Of a stretch of DNA of 8,899 nt, positions 1-6,344 are shown one piece after another. Both the position numbers and the translations under genes were made by a program. Numbering within the stretch: position 1 is the first letter of the stretch; each line of letters starts with the position of its first letter. The stretch spans positions 1 to 8,899 of the forward strand of contig USCP01000067.1 of assembly GCA_900553245.1 (NCBI GenBank), read 5' to 3'. The notes beneath the pieces are model-generated. The model had not been told where the DNA came from and ran no database searches. It saw nothing but the letters and a program-made list of their open reading frames with translations. This stretch comes from an uncultured Peptococcaceae bacterium (GTDB lineage: Bacteria > Bacillota > Peptococcia > Peptococcales > Peptococcaceae).

Positions 1-61
1 GACACCATTTGAGCTGTATCATTCTAAGGTGTTGCACTTGACTTGACAATTCGCCACGCAA
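1..61. other. Unassigned left edge
   Basis: No gene can be supported in this stretch. It contains the words GTGTTGCACTTGAC and TTGACAATTCGCC, which resemble the ends of some ISL3-type insertion sequences from memory only. No inverted partner or transposase is visible in the window. Confidence 0.25.
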
Positions 62-99
62 AAGCCCCTGCTTTTCCAAAAGGAAAAGCAGGGGCTTTC
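62..99 (-). terminator. Intrinsic terminator of assT
   Basis: A perfect 17-bp stem (62-78 pairing with 83-99) with a four-base loop has a GC-rich core GCCCCTGC. On the minus strand it is followed by a run of T (positions 64-60). It lies 46 bases beyond the stop codon of the sulfotransferase gene. The plus strand has only a three-T tail, so termination is expected mainly for minus-strand transcripts. Confidence 0.85.
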
Positions 100-120
100 A
101 ATGTATGAGAGAGATTATAA

Positions 121-135
121 ACGGACAAGGTCCGT
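121..135 (-). other. Small hairpin after the assT stop codon
   Basis: A perfect 6-3-6 inverted repeat, ACGGAC-AAG-GTCCGT, begins ten bases past the assT stop. On the minus strand it is followed by TTTATAAT. It could stabilise the mRNA 3' end or act as a weak first terminator ahead of the strong one at 62-99. Confidence 0.45.
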
Positions 136-145
136 AAGGGGGGCA

Positions 146-2032
146 TTATTTGTTGATAACAATACCGGTTTCGTAAATCTTGTCTTCGCACAAGAGCTTC
201 ACGGTTTGTGGGCCAACAAGGCCGGTCTTGTTGATGAAGGTGTCGATGTTACGTGGGTCTGCCTTTTGGAAGGTCCCTACGCACATAGCAGTGAATTCAT
301 GGGTCACAGTTTCGATTGGGTAACGGCGGGTATTGCCTTCACCATCGATGAGTAAGAGTTGTGCCATTTCACCGGATTCGAAGATGGCATTGAAGAGGAA
401 ACGGTCTTCTTCTTCAACGATGTTTGCTTGATAATGTTCAGGCACGAGTTCGCCGGTTTCTTCGGCTTTCATCTTCATGCGGGTGGTCTTGGTTTCAATG
501 AGACCGCCTACGTATTCGCCTGCACCTTGTTCAAATTTTTCGCCTGCATAGTAGAGAGGCAATTTTTCTGCACGGTAGAGGTTTGCAGGAACGTGGAGTT
601 CGTAAACCACTTCATCGTTCACCAATTCGCAGGTGATGGAGTTAAAGGTGATGCGGTCTTTATGTTCAGGTTGCATTGCCTTCATAACAGCCATGCCTTC
701 GCAGCATTCGCCGTCTTCGTAACCAATACCACCGGAGTGAACCATGTAATGGCCTTCATCATAGTATTCAACGTTGCAGATGTATGGAGAGAAGAATTCT
801 GCGCCACGTTCTTTCCCGTATTGCCATACTTGTTCGATGGTCATGTCATCGGTGTTGATGCGATAACGTACGCCACGGGAGAAGTTATCCTTGTTCATCC
901 AGTAGTTGTCTGGGTTCTTTGCACGGAAGTGACCGTTGTCGAACATCATAACGTCGCCGTCTGGGAGAATCACACAAGCGTGTTGTTCGTATTGCCAGTC
1001 AAATTCGCCGTCGCCCACTGGAGTGAAGAAGTACTTGTCTACGTATTCTTGTGGCCAGTTTTCTGGGTCACCGATGATCCAGTTGAGTGCGCCGGTTTCG
1101 AAGTCGATGTTGATAACAGCGTCTTCGTGACGGCCGGAGAAGGTCAAGGAGTTGGTCTTCTTGTCATACCATACAGCGTTGTTGTGGAACCAGTCTTCTT
1201 CGGTTTGGCTGCCGGAACCAGGGCCTTGTTGTGGAAGCACGGTCTTGTAGTCCCATTTCTTAAGGATTTCACCGGTGTTCTTGTCTAAGAGCACGCAAAC
1301 GTCTTCAACGGTGCCGGAGTAGAAATCGAAGGTGAGGGCCAAAATGTTGCCGTCTTCCATTTCAAATTGGTCATGGTGATAACCACCGCATGGAATCACA
1401 TATTCCTTGAAGATTTTACCGCCGAAGTTCATTTCATACAAACCGGTGGTGAAGTAAGGCATCTTCACGAGACGTTCGGTCCCAACGAGGATGTGACCGT
1501 TGGAAATGCGCTTGATGTCAAATGCGAGGTTTTCTACGCAGTACCAACGAAGGTCACCCTTGTAGTCATAACCTACTGGGAAAGAACGCATGGAAGCGGT
1601 AAGGAATACCATGTTGTCGCCCATGTATTCTGGGGTGGTGTCGCAAGAGGTGGATTCAGGCACGCCTTCCATCTTAGGTTCGGTCTTGATGGTCACGGTG
1701 TGACGGCTACCGTCTTGAAGCACGATTTCAACTTGGTTGTCGTAGTCTGCATAGAGACCGTATACAGGAAGAATGTGTTCGTAAGCAGCTGGGAAGGTGT
1801 GACGGATGTCGCCGGCAGCTTCCTTGCCGTGAACAATGATGGTCACTTCTTCCGCACGTGGGGTCTTGAAGAGAATCATTGCACTAAGTGGGCAAATGAT
1901 GTATGGGTTCAATTTAACGAGTGGATTGGTGAGGGTATAATCCCCAGCAGCGAATTCAGCGAGGAATGCTTCTTCGTTTTGCTTTTGCAAGGTAATGATA
2001 TGGTCTTTGTGAGTGTATTTGATTTCAGCCAT
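146..2032 (-). CDS. assT: Aryl-sulfate sulfotransferase, cytoplasmic form
   Basis: This 628-residue protein belongs to the PAPS-independent aryl-sulfate sulfotransferases (PF05935, six-bladed beta-propeller). Known members move a sulfuryl group from one phenyl sulfate to another phenol through a sulfohistidine intermediate. Visible catalytic-type motifs are HHD at 219-221, FHNNAVW with His283, SGRHEDAV with Arg301, and EQHACVILPDGD with His351 followed by FDNGH. The His283-Arg301 spacing of 18 equals that of His356-Arg374 in the E. coli enzyme, and His351 is the likely counterpart of His436. The start at 2032 is chosen because GGAGG (2041-2045) lies 8 bases upstream. Extending in frame to 2188 would translate the promoter and operator. 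The N-terminus (MAEIKYTHKD) has no signal peptide or lipobox, whereas proteobacterial AssT is periplasmic. An activator-type promoter precedes the gene and a strong terminator follows it. The family call is firm; the in vivo substrates are unknown. Confidence 0.9.
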   Translation of the reverse strand: MAEIKYTHKDHIITLQKQNEEAFLAEFAAGDYTLTNPLVKLNPYIICPLSAMILFKTPRAEEVTIIVHGKEAAGDIRHTFPAAYEHILPVYGLYADYDNQVEIVLQDGSRHTVTIKTEPKMEGVPESTSCDTTPEYMGDNMVFLTASMRSFPVGYDYKGDLRWYCVENLAFDIKRISNGHILVGTERLVKMPYFTTGLYEMNFGGKIFKEYVIPCGGYHHDQFEMEDGNILALTFDFYSGTVEDVCVLLDKNTGEILKKWDYKTVLPQQGPGSGSQTEEDWFHNNAVWYDKKTNSLTFSGRHEDAVINIDFETGALNWIIGDPENWPQEYVDKYFFTPVGDGEFDWQYEQHACVILPDGDVMMFDNGHFRAKNPDNYWMNKDNFSRGVRYRINTDDMTIEQVWQYGKERGAEFFSPYICNVEYYDEGHYMVHSGGIGYEDGECCEGMAVMKAMQPEHKDRITFNSITCELVNDEVVYELHVPANLYRAEKLPLYYAGEKFEQGAGEYVGGLIETKTTRMKMKAEETGELVPEHYQANIVEEEDRFLFNAIFESGEMAQLLLIDGEGNTRRYPIETVTHEFTAMCVGTFQKADPRNIDTFINKTGLVGPQTVKLLCEDKIYETGIVINK

Positions 2033-2040
2033 TCGTATTG

Positions 2041-2045
2041 CCTCC
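2041..2045 (-). promoter_or_regulatory. Ribosome binding site that fixes the assT start
   Basis: GGAGG on the minus strand, 8 bases before the ATG at 2032. It supports this start over the longer in-frame one at 2188, which has no such site. Confidence 0.8.
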
Positions 2046-2083
2046 GTTTCTAATCGTTTAAAGCATAGAAATTGTCTTGTTTT

Positions 2084-2098
2084 GTCGTTATCAACGAC
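2084..2098 (-). promoter_or_regulatory. Dyad in the assT leader
   Basis: A perfect 6-3-6 inverted repeat (plus strand GTCGTT-ATC-AACGAC) lies roughly +6 to +20 from the predicted assT transcription start. It could be a repressor operator or a short RNA hairpin in the 70-nt leader. The permease leaders do not contain it. Confidence 0.4.
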
Positions 2099-2109
2099 CT
2101 TTATATGTA

Positions 2110-2153
2110 GTATAACAAGAAGTTTTTCTCCGCACCGATAGTCTGGACTACAG
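2110..2153 (-). promoter_or_regulatory. assT promoter with activator dyad
   Basis: On the minus strand an extended -10, TGT-TATACT, occupies 2118-2110, giving a start near 2103. There is no -35 match at the usual spacing (CGGTGC). Instead a dyad, TAGTC-TG-GACTA on the plus strand (2140-2151), is centred at 2145.5, which is 30.5 bp upstream of the hexamer. The same element at the same distance precedes both permease genes, which points to one shared activator. Confidence 0.7.
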
Positions 2154-2199
2154 TTTATAAAGAATTTTGCGAGTTCATATCTATACATATTTTGCGCAT

Positions 2200-2227
2200 A
2201 AAAAACCGGTCGTTTACAAGCGACCGG
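2200..2227 (-). terminator. Intrinsic terminator of the LysR-family gene
   Basis: A 7-bp GC-rich stem, CCGGTCG (2206-2212) with CGACCGG (2221-2227), and an 8-base loop are followed on the minus strand by six T residues. It begins just past the stop codon at 2234 and separates this gene from the assT promoter. Confidence 0.85.
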
Positions 2228-2233
2228 CTGCTT

Positions 2234-3097
2234 TTATTGAGATTGCTTAATGATAAATTCGATAAAACGGCGCGCTGCGATTGGCAGGGTATCCCATTTA
2301 TTCCAAACCATGCCCACCGGACGGCTCAAATCCGCATCCACCGGACGCACCGCCACATGATTTTCATAACCGGTGAGCACCTTGCGATACATCATGGAAA
2401 CCCCGAGCTTTTTTTCGACCATGGCAATGATGGTGTAATCATCATACACCTCATACTCCACTTGAGGCTCAAGACCAGCCTGTTCAAAGGCGCGCAAAGG
2501 GCTGTTAAAATCCCCTTCATCCAAAAGAATCAACGGCTCCTCGGCAAGCTCATGCAAGCTCACCGCCTCTTTTTGCGCATAAGGGTGATCCAACGGCAAC
2601 ACCGCACACATTTCATCGGTATAGAGCAGCTGCCCTTCCATATCAGGTGCGGCAAGCATGTTCACAAAGCCAAAATCGACCACATCGTTTTGCACCCATT
2701 CGCTAATGGTGGTATATTCCCCCTGCTCCAACACAAAACGAATGTCCGGATAAAGGGCCTTGAAATCGACCATCCACCCCGGCAACAAATTGCGACTGAC
2801 ACTGGTAAAGGTGCCGATACGAATGACGCTGTTGGTGAGGCCGTGCAGCTCCTTTTGACGACGCAAGAGCGCCTTTTCAGCCTTTGCAATGCCTTGAATA
2901 TAGGGAAAAATGGCTTCACCGTCGCCAGTCAGATGAATGCCGTCCTTACCGCGGGTTAAAAGTGTGAGTCCCAACTCCTGCTCTAAGTTTTTCACGGTTT
3001 GACTCACTGCACTCTGAGAATAGCTAATGGCATTGGCAGCCTTCGTAAAGCCACCGTATTCGACCACTCTACAAAAAATATCGTATTTTGATAGCAT
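2234..3097 (-). CDS. LysR-family transcriptional regulator
   Basis: This 287-residue protein has the usual LysR length and layout. An N-terminal winged helix-turn-helix carries FTKAANAISYSQSAVSQTVKNLE at about residues 17-39, and the LTRG/LTGDG wing is at 47-60. An effector-binding domain fills about 85-287, beginning with IRIGTFTSVSRNLLP. The start at 3097 is preferred because GGGGAG (3105-3110) lies 7 bases upstream and because LysR proteins normally start about this close to the helix-turn-helix. An alternative ATG at 3115 would add six residues and has a weaker AAGGA upstream. The gene is divergent from azlCD with overlapping promoters, so control of azlCD together with autoregulation is the simplest reading. 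The effector cannot be told from sequence. Confidence 0.88.
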   Translation of the reverse strand: MLSKYDIFCRVVEYGGFTKAANAISYSQSAVSQTVKNLEQELGLTLLTRGKDGIHLTGDGEAIFPYIQGIAKAEKALLRRQKELHGLTNSVIRIGTFTSVSRNLLPGWMVDFKALYPDIRFVLEQGEYTTISEWVQNDVVDFGFVNMLAAPDMEGQLLYTDEMCAVLPLDHPYAQKEAVSLHELAEEPLILLDEGDFNSPLRAFEQAGLEPQVEYEVYDDYTIIAMVEKKLGVSMMYRKVLTGYENHVAVRPVDADLSRPVGMVWNKWDTLPIAARRFIEFIIKQSQ

Positions 3098-3133
3098 GGA
3101 CGCACTCCCCTTCATCTCATTTCCTTATACGTT

Positions 3134-3146
3134 CATAATAATTATG
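3134..3146. promoter_or_regulatory. Possible LysR-type operator
   Basis: The odd palindrome CATAAT-A-ATTATG overlaps the -10 of the LysR-family gene and lies just upstream of the azlC -35. Its AT-rich dyad form and position suit autorepression by a LysR protein. AT-rich palindromes arise easily by chance, so the call is weak. Confidence 0.35.
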
Positions 3147-3163
3147 CGTTTTACTAATGTCAA
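3135..3163 (-). promoter_or_regulatory. Promoter of the LysR-family gene
   Basis: On the minus strand a consensus -35 TTGACA (3163-3158), a 17-bp spacer and the -10 TATTAT (3140-3135) give a start near 3128. The -35 box lies between the -35 and -10 boxes of the divergent azlC promoter, so the two promoters should compete or be controlled together. Confidence 0.7.
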
Positions 3164-3178
3164 TTCAAACCGTATAAT
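3150..3178 (+). promoter_or_regulatory. azlCD promoter
   Basis: TTTACT (3150-3155), a 17-bp spacer and TATAAT (3173-3178) form a good housekeeping-type promoter, with a start near 3185 and a leader of about 40 bases to the azlC ATG. Confidence 0.7.
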
Positions 3179-3223
3179 GAGTGGCATAAGCTACATAAAT
3201 ATACAGAAAGAGGAGGCATTTTC

Positions 3224-3991
3224 ATGTCAGCGATTCAGCACTTACCCAAAGAAAAACACGGCATCTATTCCCATCAAGATCACCTCAGCGCTTTTCGCGA
3301 AGGCTTTCGTGACGGCATTCCCATTGCCCTCGGTTATTTTGCGGTGGCCTTTTCCCTTGGCATCCAAGCCGGCGCCATCGGTCTTGATGCCCTACAAGGC
3401 TTTCTTTTGAGCGCCTTGGTCAATGCCTCCGCCGGTCAATACGCTGCCCTCACCGTCATTGCCGCCCTTGGCACCTATGCCCAAATGGCTGTAATGAGTC
3501 TGATTGCCAACGCCCGCTATATGCTTATGAGCGCCGCTTTAAGCCAGCGTTTTTCCGAAAACACGCCCTTCTATCACCGTTTTTTGGTGGCCTTTGGCAT
3601 CACCGATGAAATCTTCGGCATCAGCATCGCCCGTCCCGGTTATATCAACCCCTTCTACAACTACGGCGCCTTTGCCATCGCCTCTCCCGGCTGGGCCATC
3701 GGCACCGCCTGCGGGATTATTGCCGGTGATGTATTACCGACCATCCTTGTAGAAGCCTTGGGTGTGGCCCTCTTCGGCATGTTTTTGGCCATCATCATTC
3801 CACCCTGCCGTGAAAACCGTCTCATTGGCGCCATTGTTTTAATCAGCTTCGCTGCAAGCTATGCCGCCACAATTTTGCCATGGTTGCGCGACCTTTCAAG
3901 CGGCACCGTCACCATCATTCTGACTGTGGTGATTTCCGGCATCGCCGCCCTCTTTTTTCCTGTACACAACGATCCCGAGGAGGCCGAATAA
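3224..3991 (+). CDS. azlC: AzlC-family branched-chain amino-acid exporter, large subunit
   Basis: This 255-residue polytopic membrane protein matches the AzlC family in length and pattern. AzlC pairs with the small protein AzlD to export branched-chain amino acids and analogues; the BrnFE pair of Corynebacterium is related. Visible family features are the FREGFRDGIPIALGY segment (about 24-38), VNASAGQYAAL (66-76) in the first conserved helix pair, and NARYMLMSAAL (96-106). Hydrophobic helices fill the rest. The first 20 residues are polar and cytoplasmic in character. AGGAGG (3211-3216) sits 7 bases before the ATG. The stop codon overlaps the azlD start (TAATG), so the two are translationally coupled. 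Alanine is coded mostly by GCC here, unlike in the permeases nearby. The family call is firm; the exact export substrate is inferred. Confidence 0.92.
   Translation: MSAIQHLPKEKHGIYSHQDHLSAFREGFRDGIPIALGYFAVAFSLGIQAGAIGLDALQGFLLSALVNASAGQYAALTVIAALGTYAQMAVMSLIANARYMLMSAALSQRFSENTPFYHRFLVAFGITDEIFGISIARPGYINPFYNYGAFAIASPGWAIGTACGIIAGDVLPTILVEALGVALFGMFLAIIIPPCRENRLIGAIVLISFAASYAATILPWLRDLSSGTVTIILTVVISGIAALFFPVHNDPEEAE
3977..3983 (+). promoter_or_regulatory. Ribosome binding site of azlD inside azlC
   Basis: GAGGAGG lies in the last codons of azlC, 7 bases before the azlD ATG. It decides the azlD start in favour of 3991 over the open frame upstream. Confidence 0.85.
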
Positions 3992-4290
3992 TGAATATCT
4001 ACATCTATATCGCAGTGATTGCCCTCGTCAGCTATCTCATCCGTGTCCTCCCCTTGACGTTGATTCGCAAACCGATTACCAACGTCACCCTCAACTCGTT
4101 TTTATACTATGTGCCCTACGTCACCCTCGCTGTCATGACCTTTCCGGCGATTTTACACGCCACCTCAACCCCAATTGCCGGCGCAGCGGCACTTATTATC
4201 GGCATGATGGCTGCTTGGCAGGAAAAAAGTCTCTTTCAAGTGGCCCTTTTCTGCTGCACCGTTGTGCTGGGCATTGAACTCATCCTCTAG
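3991..4290 (+). CDS. azlD: AzlD-family branched-chain amino-acid exporter, small subunit
   Basis: This 99-residue hydrophobic protein has about four membrane helices and the normal AzlD length. The conserved N-terminal helix with its YLIRVLPLTLIRKPI segment (about 15-29) and the FLYYVPYVTLAVMTFP segment (38-53) are typical of the family. It starts within the azlC stop codon (one-base overlap) and follows a strong internal ribosome binding site, so it should be made in step with AzlC as part of the same complex. The reading frame is open upstream to 3880, but that extension overlaps azlC and is not needed. A terminator follows 23 bases after the stop. Confidence 0.9.
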   Translation: MNIYIYIAVIALVSYLIRVLPLTLIRKPITNVTLNSFLYYVPYVTLAVMTFPAILHATSTPIAGAAALIIGMMAAWQEKSLFQVALFCCTVVLGIELIL

Positions 4291-4313
4291 GAAGTGACGC
4301 TTCCATCGCCAAT

Positions 4314-4353
4314 AAAAAACACGCATCTCCCCCATATAGGATGCGTGTTTTTT
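4314..4353 (+). terminator. Intrinsic terminator of azlCD
   Basis: A 14-bp perfect stem (4314-4327 with 4340-4353) has the core CACGCATC/GATGCGTG, with six A at its base and six T after it. The symmetry lets it act on both strands, but it sits directly behind azlD. Confidence 0.85.
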
Positions 4354-4370
4354 GTACGCCTTTTCTCATA

Positions 4371-4404
4371 AAAAAAAGCGCACCGGCAACGCCGATACGC
4401 TTTT
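4371..4404 (-). terminator. Intrinsic terminator of the first permease gene
   Basis: AAAAGCG (4374-4380) pairs with CGCTTTT (4398-4404), and CGGC (4384-4387) pairs with GCCG (4391-4394) around a three-base loop. The intervening triplets pair by U-G, A-U and U-G only in the minus-strand RNA, giving a continuous 14-bp stem followed by a T run. It is therefore a minus-strand terminator, 20 bases past the stop at 4424. Confidence 0.85.
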
Positions 4405-4423
4405 AAGTTGATTGATGGCTGTT

Positions 4424-5905
4424 TTATACACCCATGAGCATTTTGCAAAGTGGGTAACCGATGAAGATGTACAGGAGCAAGGTTGCAATACAGATTGGGA
4501 AACCAACACTCATAATGTCCTTGGTGGTGTAAATCTTCTTCATCCCGTGCATCAAACCAGCATGTGGGGATGCAGCAGGGGTAAGCATTGCAACGAATAC
4601 CATGAGGATAACCCCGGTAGCAACCGGCATTGGGTTGATGCCCATTTGATCGGAGAAGTTCAATACAACCGGCATCAAGATGACTGCCATGGCAGCGTTG
4701 TTTGCAAAGTTGGTAATAATCAATGCGGTGGTGAACATGATGGCAACGAATACCATTTCACTGCGGCCACCGAGAATTGGGGTCAATGTTTGAATCAAGA
4801 AATCAGGAACACCGGTCGCCTTATCGGACAAGGAGTTTGCACCGAATACAGCGGCAGCGATCATGAAGAAAATACCCCAATTAAATTGACGATATGCCAC
4901 TTCTTTGAAGTCCAAGAGTGGTTTGCCGTTCCAACGAACAATTAAGAATACCATAACCCAAACAAGGGTAATCCCCATAGGCCCGATAAAATTGAGACCT
5001 GCAGATACAGGATTGTTAGGGAAGAAGTTAGACAAGAGAATCATTAACAAGTAGCAAGGAATCATGTAGAGAAATGCTTTTTGTTGGAAATTCATCTTAG
5101 GAAGTGGCATTTGCTGTTCTACCACCGCTGGGTCAATGCCTTTAAGCTTAGACATATCAACGCGCAAAATATATCTTACAGCAACGAGATAGACCCCCAT
5201 TACCAAAGTAGTCATGATAAGGTCCACTGCCATATATTGACCCATAGGAATGGTCATTGGATTACCCATTGCAGCAGTCATACTTTGGAAAGCTGCGTAC
5301 GGAATAAGCTGAGCACCCAAGAACGGGAGGAGTGGTTGTGCCAAAGTGGACACCGCAAACATCCCAACGAAGAAATATTTCCAAAGGCGATCTTCACGAG
5401 TGATGTTTACAGATTCCATCAAGCTCAATGCGATTGGCCAAAGAATAATCAAGGAAGTAATTGGAGAACAGATTGCGGAAAGTACGAAGCAGCATGCATA
5501 GAATACTGCTAAGAATACCATTGGACGACCCTTAAAAAGCTTACGGGTCAAGAACCATTTTGCAATGTACTTGGTGTCGCCAACTTCGTCCATAGCACCA
5601 AAGAGTACCATTGCAAAGAGGGTGAGGAGTACAGTGTATACCCCAATTGCTTGCATCCATACGCCGTTGAAGCCCCCTTCACCGCCGTAACCGGAAATCG
5701 CCAACATAAAGAGCCCGACCATACTTGGCCAGAGAGTGTCTACCGCACTCCAGAGATATACCATCCCGAGGAAGGCACCGACACAGCGCATCCCAAGAGC
5801 TGTAATCGGTTCAATTGGTGGCATGAGCCAGAATAATGCGATGATACCGAAGCCAATTACCAAGTGAACAGGATACAGATTACGTTTTTGTTTTTGTGCA
5901 CTCAT
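4424..5905 (-). CDS. SLC13/DASS-type anion permease, copy 1
   Basis: This 493-residue membrane protein resembles the SLC13 (DASS) branch of the ion transporter superfamily, secondary carriers that take up dicarboxylates, sulfate and other organic or inorganic anions, often with Na+. The pattern is a two-fold repeat of hydrophobic helices with paired pore-loop motifs: CSPITSLIILWP (146-157) in the first half and NFANNAAMAVILMP (399-412) in the second, where classic members have SNT. A TPAASPHAG segment (442-450) follows. The N-terminus MSAQKQKRNLYP is short and cytoplasmic. AAAGGAT (5914-5920) precedes the ATG by 8 bases. The protein is about three quarters identical by eye to copy 2 at 6345-7823, with one single-residue gap. 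It shares its promoter dyad with assT, so an aryl sulfate or related organic anion is a plausible substrate. This is inference; the sequence alone does not fix the substrate. Confidence 0.82.
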   Translation of the reverse strand: MSAQKQKRNLYPVHLVIGFGIIALFWLMPPIEPITALGMRCVGAFLGMVYLWSAVDTLWPSMVGLFMLAISGYGGEGGFNGVWMQAIGVYTVLLTLFAMVLFGAMDEVGDTKYIAKWFLTRKLFKGRPMVFLAVFYACCFVLSAICSPITSLIILWPIALSLMESVNITREDRLWKYFFVGMFAVSTLAQPLLPFLGAQLIPYAAFQSMTAAMGNPMTIPMGQYMAVDLIMTTLVMGVYLVAVRYILRVDMSKLKGIDPAVVEQQMPLPKMNFQQKAFLYMIPCYLLMILLSNFFPNNPVSAGLNFIGPMGITLVWVMVFLIVRWNGKPLLDFKEVAYRQFNWGIFFMIAAAVFGANSLSDKATGVPDFLIQTLTPILGGRSEMVFVAIMFTTALIITNFANNAAMAVILMPVVLNFSDQMGINPMPVATGVILMVFVAMLTPAASPHAGLMHGMKKIYTTKDIMSVGFPICIATLLLYIFIGYPLCKMLMGV

Positions 5906-6007
5906 TTTTCTTCATCCTTTCATTCTTTCGTTTTTTCTACTAAGAAGAATAATACCTGCAGCGAATAAGTTTTGCTTATCGTTACTATCCGCCATTTTCT
6001 GCAACCT

Positions 6008-6054
6008 ATTATAGCATTCATAAGTTGTATTTATTAGTAGTCTAGACTTCACAT
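6008..6054 (-). promoter_or_regulatory. Promoter of permease copy 1 with proximal activator dyad
   Basis: The minus strand has TGC-TATAAT (6016-6008), an extended consensus -10, with TAATAA instead of a -35. The 10-bp palindrome AGTCTAGACT (6039-6048) is centred at 6043.5, exactly 30.5 bp from the -10 hexamer and about -42.5 from a predicted start at 6001. The 26-bp block 6029-6054 matches 7947-7972 before copy 2 with one mismatch, while the leaders on either side have diverged. Confidence 0.75.
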
Positions 6055-6082
6055 TTCAGAAACTGTAACAATTCGACAAGAA

Positions 6083-6104
6083 ATAATTAACCTAGGTTAA
6101 TTAT
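6083..6104. promoter_or_regulatory. Distal 22-bp palindromic operator, permease copy 1
   Basis: A perfect 22-bp palindrome with core AATTAACCTAGGTTAATT (6085-6102) is centred at 6093.5, about -92.5 and exactly 50 bp upstream of the proximal dyad. TTAAC-N4-GTTAA has the 5-4-5 form of Crp/Fnr-family sites (compare the FNR, PrfA and CprK boxes). An equivalent lies at the same distance before copy 2. Confidence 0.7.
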
Positions 6105-6105
6105 A

Positions 6106-6139
6106 AAACGCATGCCCCTTCATTGAGAGGCATGCGTTT
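6106..6139 (-). terminator. Terminator retained behind the permease remnant
   Basis: An 11-bp perfect stem, AAACGCATGCC (6106-6116) with GGCATGCGTTT (6129-6139), has a 12-base loop and on the minus strand is followed by TTTTATAATT. It sits 18 bases past the remnant's stop codon and one base from the distal palindrome of copy 1. Confidence 0.8.
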
Positions 6140-6157
6140 AACAATTCATATATAAGC

Positions 6158-6265
6158 TTATACACCCATGAGCAATTTACAGAGTGGATAGCCGATAAAG
6201 ATATACAAAAGCAAGGTACCGATACAGATTGGGAACCCAACCATCAGAATATCCTTGGTATTGTA
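6158..6265 (-). pseudogene. C-terminal remnant of a third SLC13-type permease
   Basis: The last 35 codons of a permease are intact, including the stop, reading YNTKDILMVGFPICIG then TLLLYIFIGYPLCKLLMGV. The match to the C-termini of both full copies covers the whole fragment and stops abruptly at the Y-x-TK position. Upstream of it (toward 6285) the frame reads unrelated sequence and then the terminator of copy 2, so no start or promoter remains. The fragment differs from both neighbours at several residues and at many third positions, so it is not a recent duplicate of either. The likely history is an array of at least three paralogues, one lost by deletion between repeats. Confidence 0.85.
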
Positions 6266-6281
6266 ATCATTCTCTACACAC

Positions 6282-6315
6282 AAAAAACACCTGCCTCCAA
6301 TGGAGACAGGTGTTT
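6282..6315 (-). terminator. Intrinsic terminator of permease copy 2
   Basis: CACCTG (6288-6293) and CTCC (6295-6298) pair with GGAG (6302-6305) and CAGGTG (6307-6312). The single C/A mismatch becomes a G-U pair in minus-strand RNA. Six T follow on the minus strand. It lies about 30 bases past the stop at 6345. Confidence 0.85.
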
Positions 6316-6344
6316 GACTATACGATGTCGTCACGCACGGCGTC

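Larger units (their letters stand above)
5906..6157 (-). other. Regulatory region of permease copy 1
   Basis: No gene is present. From the start codon upstream it holds a leader of about 96 nt with a small ATAAG/CTTAT hairpin (5965-5979), an extended -10 (6008-6016), a proximal dyad (6038-6049), a distal palindrome (6083-6104), and the terminator of the upstream gene remnant (6106-6139). Confidence 0.7.

Noticed and set aside
2033..2188. In-frame N-terminal extension of assT
   Set aside because: It would translate through the promoter and dyad, has no ribosome binding site, and adds residues unlike a signal peptide or the family's N-terminus.
2192..2959. 255-codon plus-strand frame opposite the LysR-family gene
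   Set aside because: Shadow of the LysR coding sequence, with no start signal and no recognisable domain.
3880..3990. Upstream extension of azlD
   Set aside because: It lies wholly within azlC in another frame. The GAGGAGG site and family length support the start at 3991.
6038..6053. A canonical CRP site (TGTGA-N6-TCACA) at the permease promoters
   Set aside because: TGTGA is present on the minus strand, but the matching TCACA half is not, and its centre would fall at about -44.5. The AGTCTAGACT dyad explains the conservation better.
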